64,000 bases of DNA. Origin: Chlorobiaceae bacterium (GTDB taxonomy: Bacteria; Bacteroidota; Chlorobiia; Chlorobiales; Chlorobiaceae). Positions within the stretch are counted from its first letter, which is position 1. The number at the start of each line of letters is the position of its first letter. The position numbers and the translations under genes are program-made. The notes below the pieces were generated by a model. The model was not told the DNA's origin. It was given only the letters and a program-made list of their open reading frames with translations, and ran no database searches. This document shows positions 56,925 to 64,000 of the stretch, in pieces. The DNA lies in the NCBI GenBank assembly GCA_013334525.1, contig JAAXXK010000001.1:40868-104867 (forward strand). The letters are read 5' to 3'.

Positions 56925-58232
56925 ATGAACCGTCCAATAACAGCTGAAACCAGCGAATACACCCTGCGGGATATTTCGAGATTGTTCCTTTCGTTCACGG
57001 TGCTGGTGATCGTGATTGCCGTACTGGCCGGAGCGTTCGGGACCCTGAGCACCAACGCCTTCCTGACCAGGATCCATCCCTACCTGTTTTTTACGGGTTT
57101 CGGCAATACGGCCATCCTCCTGCTGAACCGTTACCTTACCTCATCGATCTTTCCTGAACTCAGGATCGATCCGGCACGGCAACGGCTCTACATTTTTGCT
57201 GTGTTGACGGCGCTCATCCTGGTCTCGGCCTCGGTGCTTTTTGACCAACCGCTGCTCAAGGCCGCGGCAGGTTTCCTGATGATGGTCGTCGTGGCCCAGC
57301 CGCTCACGGAGATAATCACTACGCTCCCTTTGTCGAAAATATGGGGCAACGTATCCGGCCGTTACTACATTTTCGACGTCATCTTCCTGCTGAACGCCAA
57401 CCTCGGCCTTTGCACCCTCGGCCTGAAGGAGGCCTTTCCGTCAAACGGCATCATTCCCTTCTTCGTTACACAGTCCGCATATTTCCTCGGCTCATCGTTT
57501 CCGTTGAGCATCAGCGTCATGGGCTTTCTCTATACCTACGCCTGGCGCCGGACTGCAAAAATGGAGCTGGCCCGGAAGCTTTTCAGCATCTGGTTCAACA
57601 TCTTCGTCGGTGGGGTGCTCCTGTTTCTCGTCGTGATCCTTATGGGAAGCTACCTGAGCATGATGCTTATCAGCCACGTGCTCATCCTTGGCGTGATGGC
57701 CCTGTTCACCACCTTCGTGTTTTTCCTGAACAACTATTTCCGCAGGAACTTCGCCCATCCGGCTTTGGCATTCCTGCTTGGAGGCCTGGCGTTTCTGCTT
57801 GCGACCAGTTCATTCGGCATCCTGAACATCTATTTCGGAAAAGGGATCCTTTTCGGCACCTATCCTCCCGTCAGGGCGGACAAGATGTGGATCTACCATA
57901 TGCACACCCACGCCGCACTGCTCGGATGGATAACGCTGTCGTTCATCGGCATGATCTACATCGTCATTCCGGCAATACAGAAGCACGGCTCCCTTGAACT
58001 TCTGCAATCCGGGGATCCACTTGAGCAGATTCTCGACAGATCCACCATGGCCAAAGCGTTCCTACAGCTTACAGTTCTGCTGCTTTCGGCGATAGCTATC
58101 CTGCTGAGCTTTTATTTCGGCGACAGGCTCACACTCGGCATGAGCGGTATGGTTTATGCGGCAGCGCTATATTATCTGAGGAGAAATCTATTGTGTGACC
58201 CTGCAATCAAGTTCAATAACAGAAATTTATGA
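56925..58232 (+). CDS. 12-helix membrane protein, distantly like heme-copper oxidase subunit I
   Basis: 435 residues with about twelve membrane segments. The late segment YHMHTHAALLGWITLSFIGM resembles the His-rich helix of heme-copper oxidase subunit I-like proteins, and an early RIHPYLFFTGFGNTAILL offers another possible heme-ligand His. The full set of active-site His residues is not evident, so it may bind heme without being an oxidase. It is coupled to the DoxX-like gene and overlaps the start of the pentapeptide gene by four bases. Confidence 0.6.
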   Translation: MNRPITAETSEYTLRDISRLFLSFTVLVIVIAVLAGAFGTLSTNAFLTRIHPYLFFTGFGNTAILLLNRYLTSSIFPELRIDPARQRLYIFAVLTALILVSASVLFDQPLLKAAAGFLMMVVVAQPLTEIITTLPLSKIWGNVSGRYYIFDVIFLLNANLGLCTLGLKEAFPSNGIIPFFVTQSAYFLGSSFPLSISVMGFLYTYAWRRTAKMELARKLFSIWFNIFVGGVLLFLVVILMGSYLSMMLISHVLILGVMALFTTFVFFLNNYFRRNFAHPALAFLLGGLAFLLATSSFGILNIYFGKGILFGTYPPVRADKMWIYHMHTHAALLGWITLSFIGMIYIVIPAIQKHGSLELLQSGDPLEQILDRSTMAKAFLQLTVLLLSAIAILLSFYFGDRLTLGMSGMVYAAALYYLRRNLLCDPAIKFNNRNL

Positions 58233-59524
58233 GATACTATTCGTTGAAAATCACTCTACTTGCAACAGGCATGGCGATGATCCTGTTCTGCAATGCGAGT
58301 GATTCCATAGCTGCCGACGCATCACAGCTTGCGGATTTACGCAAGGGCGCGGTAGCGTGGAATGCCATGAGAACTACAACGCCTTCAGTTTTGCCTGATC
58401 TTTCAAAAGCTGATCTCAAGGGACGGCGCCTGAGGAGTGTTAATTTCAGAAAAGCAAACCTTTCCGAAGCCAATCTCAGCCTATCAGACCTTGGTCAATC
58501 CGATTTTCAGGAGGCTGATCTCCGATCGGCCCGTCTTGACGGGGCGGCTCTTTCCGGCTGCCGTTTCAACGATGCGGAGATGAGTGCGGTAACTCTGCAG
58601 GGCTCATCATGTGTGAAATCTGATTTTTCCAGGGTAAAGCTCACTTCATCGGTTCTTCGCCGTGCCGATTTATCCAGGGCAATATTGAGTGGGGCAGATC
58701 TGCGGGGATCGGACATGAGGGAGTCAGTTCTGGTCAGCGCCGATCTACGAGGCGCTGATCTTCGCGGCGCCAATCTCTGGAGAGCCAATGACGGAGGAGT
58801 GCTGCTTGACGGAGCAATCATTTCCGAAGAGACCATCCTGCCGAGCGGCAAACATGGATCTCCTGAATGGGCAGTCCGGAACAGGGCTGTTTTCAAAACT
58901 TCAGTTGCATCTGCCCCGGCAACGGCTTCATCGAAATCTACGGCCATTTCTGAACCATCATTGCCTGAAAAAGCATCCGGTGTACAGAACGACGTTCGTG
59001 CTGAAATTGGCAACAAACAGGATAGTCCTGCTCCTTCAAGGGCCATAACGCTTCCACCGGTCAAGGCGTGGCAGGCAAACCAGAAAAATGCAGCATATGA
59101 TGCAGGGCAGTTGGACATTCTGAAATCAAACGCACTGAAATGGAACCGGATGCGCAGGACGCAGCCATCCCTGAAGGTCAACCTCAGAGAGGCCGATCTT
59201 GACCACAAGAATCTTGCTTACGCTGATCTGCGGGATGCCGATCTTGCAGGTGCAACTTTAAGATATGCGGATTTAAGTCATTCGGATTTACGCAAGGCCA
59301 TACTGCAAGGGGCCGATTTGAGGGAAGCAAACCTTAATAAAGCAGATCTTCGTGAAGTCGATCTGCGCGGTGCGACGCTCTGGCGAGCCAATACAGACCA
59401 GGCAAGATTCGATGGAGCCATTGTTTCGATAAACACGGTACTCGACACTGGACGCAAGGCGAGCCAGGCATGGGCAGATGGAAAGAACGCCAGGTTCACA
59501 CAAGACGATTTGCCTGCCAAGTGA
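58229..59524 (+). CDS. exported pentapeptide-repeat protein with duplicated module
   Basis: 431 residues with a signal peptide (MRYYSLKITLLATGMAMILF...SIAADA). Two similar modules occur, about residues 33-222 and 294-430. Each begins with LxxLxxxAxxWNxMRxxxPS, runs through A(D/N)Lxx pentapeptide coils, then LRGAxLWRAN and a closing VLD/ILP-G-x-x-x-S-x-x-W segment. A disordered Ser/Ala/Pro linker joins them. Pentapeptide solenoids are right-handed beta helices; some mimic DNA, but this one is exported, so a periplasmic or surface scaffold is likelier. Its start overlaps the upstream stop (ATGA). Confidence 0.88.
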   Translation: MRYYSLKITLLATGMAMILFCNASDSIAADASQLADLRKGAVAWNAMRTTTPSVLPDLSKADLKGRRLRSVNFRKANLSEANLSLSDLGQSDFQEADLRSARLDGAALSGCRFNDAEMSAVTLQGSSCVKSDFSRVKLTSSVLRRADLSRAILSGADLRGSDMRESVLVSADLRGADLRGANLWRANDGGVLLDGAIISEETILPSGKHGSPEWAVRNRAVFKTSVASAPATASSKSTAISEPSLPEKASGVQNDVRAEIGNKQDSPAPSRAITLPPVKAWQANQKNAAYDAGQLDILKSNALKWNRMRRTQPSLKVNLREADLDHKNLAYADLRDADLAGATLRYADLSHSDLRKAILQGADLREANLNKADLREVDLRGATLWRANTDQARFDGAIVSINTVLDTGRKASQAWADGKNARFTQDDLPAK

Positions 59525-59548
59525 GGCGATGCAGAAGAGGATAAATGT

Positions 59549-60424
59549 ATGACAAATTCATCAACACCACTGGTAAGCGTTGCTATTCCGCTCTACAACA
59601 ACGAACGCTTCATTGCCGAGACCATCGAATCGGTGCTCTGCCAGAGTATGCCCGATTTCGAGCTTCTCATTTACGACGACGCCTCAACGGACAACTCCCT
59701 TGAGATCGCCCGCTCCTATACCGACAGCCGCATAAGGATCATCACCAGCGAAAGGAACCTCGGCCCTGAAGGCAACTGGAACCGCTCGGTCAGCGAGGTC
59801 CGGGGCAAATGGGTCAAGCTGGTCTGCGGCGACGATATTCTCTATCCCGAGTGCCTCGAAAAGCAGGTCGAGGTCGCCGAAAGTCCCGGCAGCGCAGGCA
59901 TCAGCCTTGTATCATGCCAGCGAACCATCATCGATTCCGAGGGCAAGACGCTGATCAGGAAGGTCAACTTCATCGACGGCGGTCGCAAGGAGCCCTCCGA
60001 ACTGGTCAGGAAAATGGTTCGCATGGGCACCAACATCATGGGCGAGCCGGTTTGCGGGCTCTATCCTGCGGTGCTGATCGGCAAGACGCGGGGTTACAGC
60101 GCCCGGATTCCCTATACCATCGATCTTGAGTACTGGGTTCAGCTTCTGCGGCTTGGCGACCTCTGGATGATCGACGAACCGCTGTGTGCCTTCAGGATCT
60201 CCAACGTTTCATGGTCTTCGAGGATAGGGGAGATGAGGCATGAGCAGTTTCTCGCCTTTATGGAAGAGGTCGCGGGCATAGACCAGTTCAAGATAAACGA
60301 CCTGGACCTGTTCATCGGTCGCTTCAATTCCGCGGTCCAGTCGATGACGAGCCTTATGGGCTTCAAGCTCTTCGCCGGTTCGCCAGACGAAAATCGCGAG
60401 ATCGTCGAGCAGCAGGGCGGGTAA
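59549..60424 (+). CDS. family 2 glycosyltransferase
   Basis: 291 residues, GT-A fold: [40 protein letters not shown], and [16 protein letters not shown], where GDD is the metal-binding DxD equivalent. It transfers a sugar from a nucleotide sugar to an unknown acceptor. No membrane segment. Its neighbours do not form a clear polysaccharide locus, so it may act on a lipid or protein. Confidence 0.9.
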   Translation: MTNSSTPLVSVAIPLYNNERFIAETIESVLCQSMPDFELLIYDDASTDNSLEIARSYTDSRIRIITSERNLGPEGNWNRSVSEVRGKWVKLVCGDDILYPECLEKQVEVAESPGSAGISLVSCQRTIIDSEGKTLIRKVNFIDGGRKEPSELVRKMVRMGTNIMGEPVCGLYPAVLIGKTRGYSARIPYTIDLEYWVQLLRLGDLWMIDEPLCAFRISNVSWSSRIGEMRHEQFLAFMEEVAGIDQFKINDLDLFIGRFNSAVQSMTSLMGFKLFAGSPDENREIVEQQGG

Positions 60425-60465
60425 ATTATCCATTCGGGAATCGACTGAATCAGCACACAACATAA

Positions 60466-61236
60466 ATGAATACCGAAATGAGGCTACAGGGTAAAACGGC
60501 GATAGTCACCGGCGCCGGAGGGGGAATCGGAGGGGCGACGGCCCACCGCTTCGCAAGCGAGGGAGCAACGGTCATACTGGTCGATATCGATGCAGTACGC
60601 TGCCGGGAGGTTCTCGGGCAGATCGTCGGGTCGGGAGGCCAGGCCTCCTGCGCCATAGTCGATCTCACCTCGGAAACGCAGGTCGTCGAACTCTTCTCCA
60701 ACGTTCTTCGGGAGCACGGCCGTCTCGACATCCTGGTCAACATTGCCGGCGGAGACTGCGAACCGGCAGCTTCGGTCGAAGAGATCGACCCCGAACGAGC
60801 CATGAAAAATCTCGACATGAACCTCAAATCCTGCATGTTGTGCTGCCGGGAGGCGGTAAAGATCATGAAGCCGCAGGGCCATGGGCGCATCGTGAACATG
60901 AGTTCGCTGGTCTACCGCGGAAGCCCCAATCAGTTCAGCTATTCAGCATCGAAAGGGGGCATTTTCTCCTTTACCCGATCGATCGCCATCGCCCTTGGCG
61001 GCTTCAACATCACGGCCAACGCCCTTGCCCCGGCCCTGGTCGAGGTGGATGCATTCGTTCGTGCCCTCGGACCCGATCGATGGAAGATGCTTGCCGAAGC
61101 TTCTGCCGAACGATATCCCCTCAAACGCATCGCCAAACCGGAAGATGTCGCCGGAGCAGCTCTCTTTTTCGCATCCGACGACGCCTCCTTCATTACCGGC
61201 CAAATCCTTGAGATTTCGGGCGGCGCCAGGCTCTGA
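60466..61236 (+). CDS. short-chain dehydrogenase/reductase (FabG-like)
   Basis: 256 residues of the classical SDR family. The NAD(P)-binding TGAGGGIGGATAHRF motif is followed by an acidic residue in LVDIDAVRC, which favours NAD. NIAGGD stands for the usual NAG. Catalytic Ser lies in MSSLVYRGSP and Tyr/Lys in FSYSASKGG. The C terminus (ASFITGQILEISGGARL) is complete. Substrate unknown. Confidence 0.92.
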   Translation: MNTEMRLQGKTAIVTGAGGGIGGATAHRFASEGATVILVDIDAVRCREVLGQIVGSGGQASCAIVDLTSETQVVELFSNVLREHGRLDILVNIAGGDCEPAASVEEIDPERAMKNLDMNLKSCMLCCREAVKIMKPQGHGRIVNMSSLVYRGSPNQFSYSASKGGIFSFTRSIAIALGGFNITANALAPALVEVDAFVRALGPDRWKMLAEASAERYPLKRIAKPEDVAGAALFFASDDASFITGQILEISGGARL

Positions 61237-61439
61237 GGTTTTTCCGCAAGGGCGGCGACACCGGCTTTATGGTGCTGTCGCCTGGCATGATGCCGCCGGG
61301 CACGTCTGGCAAGGCGCTGCAGGAGAGTCGGCGAGGTAACGTTTGTGCTTGCACTAAACGCAATAAATTACTGATATTACAGTTGCAGCTCCGGCAATTG
61401 CCCCTGAACGCCAAATCGCAGTCGTTTAACTTATAAAAT

Positions 61440-61712
61440 ATGGCACTCATGTCACACTCATCAGCCCGCGCCTTTCTCGGAAAGATCATCGATGAGGAGG
61501 GATTCCGCAAACACATGGTAACTGAACTGTCGAAAAAACGCAACGAGCTGATCAAGGAGTCCGGGTTCGATTTTTCCGAAGAAGAGCTCGAGATTGCCAA
61601 GGCTGATTTTCCTCCCGGTGCGCTCGGCCATGTCGCCGGATGGTTCTGCAACGTTGTCAACGAGCAGCCACCCAAAGGCGGGCACTGCTGCAGCAGTGGC
61701 CTCTGGCACTGA
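61440..61712 (+). CDS. Nif11-type leader peptide, candidate RiPP precursor
   Basis: 90 residues. Residues 7-67 follow the Nif11 leader pattern: SSARAFLGKIIDEEGFRKHM, SGFDFSEEELEIAKADF, then GHVAG like a leader-peptidase site. The remaining 23 residues start WFCNVVNEQPPKGG and end HCCSSGLWH: three Cys, two Ser, no acidic cluster, as in core peptides that receive thioether or other modification. No modification enzyme (LanM, YcaO, radical SAM) or exporter is adjacent. It could instead be a plain Nif11-domain protein. Start ATG 61440 or ATG 61449. Confidence 0.7.
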   Translation: MALMSHSSARAFLGKIIDEEGFRKHMVTELSKKRNELIKESGFDFSEEELEIAKADFPPGALGHVAGWFCNVVNEQPPKGGHCCSSGLWH

Positions 61713-61910
61713 TTCCTTGCGCTCAGGCCTGTCCGGGCCGGTTAAGCGAATCATTTCCTGACTATACATCCGCGGTGGATGTTTCGCCTCGGGAATGAGA
61801 TTGAAGGGATCATTCAGATCGATATTGCGGCCACCGGTTGTTCATTCAACCGGAATGCCGATTGTTCAGAATTTGCACAGCAATTTACCAACCCAAAGAG
61901 CGGAGAGCAC

Positions 61911-63143
61911 ATGGATCCCATTCAGATAGGCAATTACTGTTACAAAAGGATGTACCTCTGGCTGCAGTACTCTAAATCATCGCCGCATTTCACTGAAATC
62001 GTGATTGAGGTTTTCTATCCGAACGACCGGCAGGCAGATGGACTGGTGATGTTCAACCACGGATTCCTTATCGGGGTCGATCTCTCCTATTACCCGAAAC
62101 TGATCTACAGCAAGCTGATGGGACAGGACACTCCGCTCTATGAGATCAATCCCTCCTTTTACTACAACTATTCGGATGCGGCCATAAAGAACCACTGGGC
62201 CCTGGCATTCGTTACCTCCTCCCACCAGCAGGTCGATATCATGCCCTGGACCGATTTCGGCGGCAATCCCCGGGTTGGACAGGAGGCCTATGCTGCGGCT
62301 TCCTATCTGGTGCGTTACGGAGCCACCTACAAATACGACGACCCTGGCCAGGTCGCCGCATCTCGCTTCCTGAACGTGCAGGATGCAACCAGCGGGAACT
62401 TCATGCAGAATCGGGTCATTTTTGCCGGACACTCCGTCGGCGGCGCACACGCCCAGGTTGCTGCGACCGGTTTCGACAATATCCGCCGCATGGGAAAGGA
62501 GCAGCGGATGCCATTCGACCCGGTGTTTTTCAACCGTGAAGTGGTCCCCGGCAGCACCCCGGCCATGTCATTATGGAGCAGCGAACAGCGGGCAACTCCG
62601 GTCGGCCTCCTTCAGCTTTCACCAGTCGACAACAAAATACCGTTTCTCTTCACCGGCATGGAGGCATACCGGAAACAGCTCGCAACCTTGCCGTTGCCGA
62701 ACCTTATGGTTACCGGCCAGTGCGACTCTGCTACCTTGAAATCATCCACACCTCCGTCCTGGATCGATGAACAAGACAGGAGCTCGAGCCAGTTCGCCCA
62801 GATGGCATACAGCAGCAGCGGCTCATGGGCATCTACATGCATGGTCGAAAAGGGGAGCCATTGCGGCTACCTGAGGCACGGCAACGATTTGTGCTCCCAG
62901 GCGGACAAAGACAGCAAAAAGTGCGAGGGATGCAGCAGCGTAACTCCCTATGCGGCCAACCAGGAGGAGTTTGCCTTTACCAACGAATTGCTGGACAGGT
63001 TTATCAAGTCAACCACTCCTTTCCCCGGCTCCCTGGCGGCCTGGAAGAGCGGCGATTTTGTTCAATGGCTTAACAGCAGCAACCCGGCAGGTACCGCCAT
63101 CACGTTGAAAAAGTTTACGGATGGTTATCTCCATTTCGCATGA
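61911..63143 (+). CDS. alpha/beta-hydrolase-fold protein
   Basis: 410 residues from the ATG at 61911, preceded by GGAGAG; the frame extends to 61779 without family likeness. The nucleophile elbow is FAGHSVGGAHAQ (GxSxG), an oxyanion-type turn is GLVMFNHGFLIG, and a late His in EKGSHCGYLRHG is a candidate catalytic base. A Cys-rich segment near it (DLCSQADKDSKKCEGCSS) is unusual. Resembles chlorophyllase or dienelactone-hydrolase-like enzymes; substrate unknown. No clear signal peptide. Confidence 0.78.
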   Translation: MDPIQIGNYCYKRMYLWLQYSKSSPHFTEIVIEVFYPNDRQADGLVMFNHGFLIGVDLSYYPKLIYSKLMGQDTPLYEINPSFYYNYSDAAIKNHWALAFVTSSHQQVDIMPWTDFGGNPRVGQEAYAAASYLVRYGATYKYDDPGQVAASRFLNVQDATSGNFMQNRVIFAGHSVGGAHAQVAATGFDNIRRMGKEQRMPFDPVFFNREVVPGSTPAMSLWSSEQRATPVGLLQLSPVDNKIPFLFTGMEAYRKQLATLPLPNLMVTGQCDSATLKSSTPPSWIDEQDRSSSQFAQMAYSSSGSWASTCMVEKGSHCGYLRHGNDLCSQADKDSKKCEGCSSVTPYAANQEEFAFTNELLDRFIKSTTPFPGSLAAWKSGDFVQWLNSSNPAGTAITLKKFTDGYLHFA

Positions 63144-63245
63144 TTCCGGATTGCTTCTGCGGTCGTCAAGGAACCGATGATGGAAATCGGATGTTGATTG
63201 GTTCAGGATAACGATGTTCGAACTGACCGTTCAGACCGACCAATC

Positions 63246-64000
63246 ATGAATCAGCCATTTTATAGCATTCCTCTGGATGAGTTGTTTCGCCAGCTCGAAA
63301 CTTCATCTGATGGAATAAGCTCGCAGGAAGCTGTTAATCGTCTTGCAAGACAGGGGCTGAACACCATAGAGGCGGTTCGTGGCCGAAGGTCCTGGCAATT
63401 GCTGATGGACCAGTTCAGGAATGTTCTCATTCTTACCCTGCTTGTCGCGACCGTGTTGTCGGCATTTCTCGGCCACGGTATCGAGGCCGTGGCAATACTG
63501 ATTATCATCCTTTTCGCAGTGTTGCTCGGCTTCTTTCAGGAGTTCAGGGCTGAAAAGGCTATTGATGCCCTCCGGGTAATGGCTGCTCCCAACGCCAGGG
63601 TTATCCGTGACGGGCACGAGCAGTTGATACCTGCCTCTGGAATCGTGTCAGGTGATCTCATCCTGATGGTTGCAGGCGACAGGATTCCTGCTGACGCACG
63701 TCTTGTTGAGTCGATCAATCTTCGTATCGAAGAGTCCTCCCTGACCGGAGAGTCCGTTCCTTCTGAAAAAGAGAGCGCATCCCCGATACCGGAGGGCACA
63801 GGGATTGGCGACCGATCAAACATGGTTTTTGCCGGCACATCGGTTGTCTATGGCAGGGGCCGGGCCATAGTGACCCGGACCGGAATGGGGACAGAGATCG
63901 GGCGAATTGCCGGTATGCTCCAGAGGGTTGAAACCGAGAAAACACCGCTCCAGAAAAACCTCGACAAGGTCGGAGCATCGCTTGCAAAAGCTGCCCTGGT
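63246..64000 (+). CDS. P-type cation-transporting ATPase (N-terminal part, runs off the window)
   Basis: The frame opens at ATG 63246 and is still open at the window end (251 codons). It starts MNQPFYSIPLDELFRQL, the cation-ATPase N-terminal domain, then two membrane helices (NVLILTLLVATVLSAFLG, VAILIIILFAVLLGFFQEF) and the actuator domain with the TGES loop (EESSLTGESVPSEKES) and GDRIPADARL. This order is that of P2-type Ca2+/Mg2+/Na+ pumps. The phosphorylation site lies beyond the window, so the ion is not decided. Confidence 0.92.
   Translation, partial: MNQPFYSIPLDELFRQLETSSDGISSQEAVNRLARQGLNTIEAVRGRRSWQLLMDQFRNVLILTLLVATVLSAFLGHGIEAVAILIIILFAVLLGFFQEFRAEKAIDALRVMAAPNARVIRDGHEQLIPASGIVSGDLILMVAGDRIPADARLVESINLRIEESSLTGESVPSEKESASPIPEGTGIGDRSNMVFAGTSVVYGRGRAIVTRTGMGTEIGRIAGMLQRVETEKTPLQKNLDKVGASLAKAAL

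Noticed and set aside
61254-61282. Hairpin GGCGACA / TGTCGCC after the SDR gene
   Set aside because: A stem is present, but no T run follows, so it is not a convincing rho-independent terminator.

Overview
The window looks like chromosome of a Gram-negative bacterium of the Bacteroidota/Chlorobiota type, most likely a green sulfur bacterium (Chlorobiaceae). This rests on overall gene style, moderate GC with AT-rich gaps, often weak ribosome binding sites, and the mix of genes; no rRNA or marker gene is present to prove it. No tRNA, rRNA, IS element or CRISPR array was seen.

Region 1 (1-2066): the 5' end of an unknown minus-strand gene, a NUDIX hydrolase, and about 1.1 kb of AT-rich non-coding DNA in front of the main cluster.

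Region 2 (2067-30225): a complete extracellular contractile injection system (eCIS; Afp/PVC/MAC type) of 19 co-directional, often overlapping genes. In order: DUF4255 cap/terminator protein, a protein with a chitin-binding-like segment, two sheaths, two inner-tube proteins, a DUF5908 miniprotein, LysM tube-baseplate adaptor, VgrG-like spike, PAAR tip, gp25 baseplate, two giant baseplate proteins, a 1317-residue unknown protein in the usual fibre slot, tape measure, a 1357-residue DUF4157 multi-domain candidate cargo (cysteine-hydrolase-like domain, HELTH metallopeptidase motif, HNH-like nuclease motif, beta-rich repeats), a TPR protein, a small disordered protein carrying the same Pro-Phe-Phe motif as the cargo, and the AAA+ ATPase.

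Region 3 (30247-43438): housekeeping and phosphate-linked genes. trmH, two tandem paralogous metallophosphoesterases and methylglyoxal synthase are followed by a tightly coupled minus-strand operon LRR-like protein / degenerate CYTH-CHAD / ParA-type ATPase, then polyphosphate kinase, a HAD phosphatase, a methyltransferase, and an overlapping pair of acyltransferases resembling an aminolipid (OlsA/OlsB-like) pair.

Region 4 (43518-52114): a phosphate-uptake regulon: outer-membrane porin, two PstS paralogues, PstC, PstA, PstB, PhoU and a PhoU-like protein, punctuated by clear rho-independent terminators. Tandem 7-bp repeats with an 11-bp period (Pho-box architecture) occur in front of the LRR-CHAD-ParA operon, ppk and the porin. 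Regions 3 and 4 together look like a phosphate and polyphosphate acquisition, storage and granule-handling neighbourhood.

Region 5 (52231-64000): an RND efflux pair, a DoxX-like protein with a heme-copper-oxidase-like membrane protein, an internally duplicated exported pentapeptide-repeat protein, a GT2 glycosyltransferase, an SDR oxidoreductase, a Nif11-type RiPP precursor-like peptide, an alpha/beta hydrolase, and the start of a P-type cation ATPase cut by the window end.
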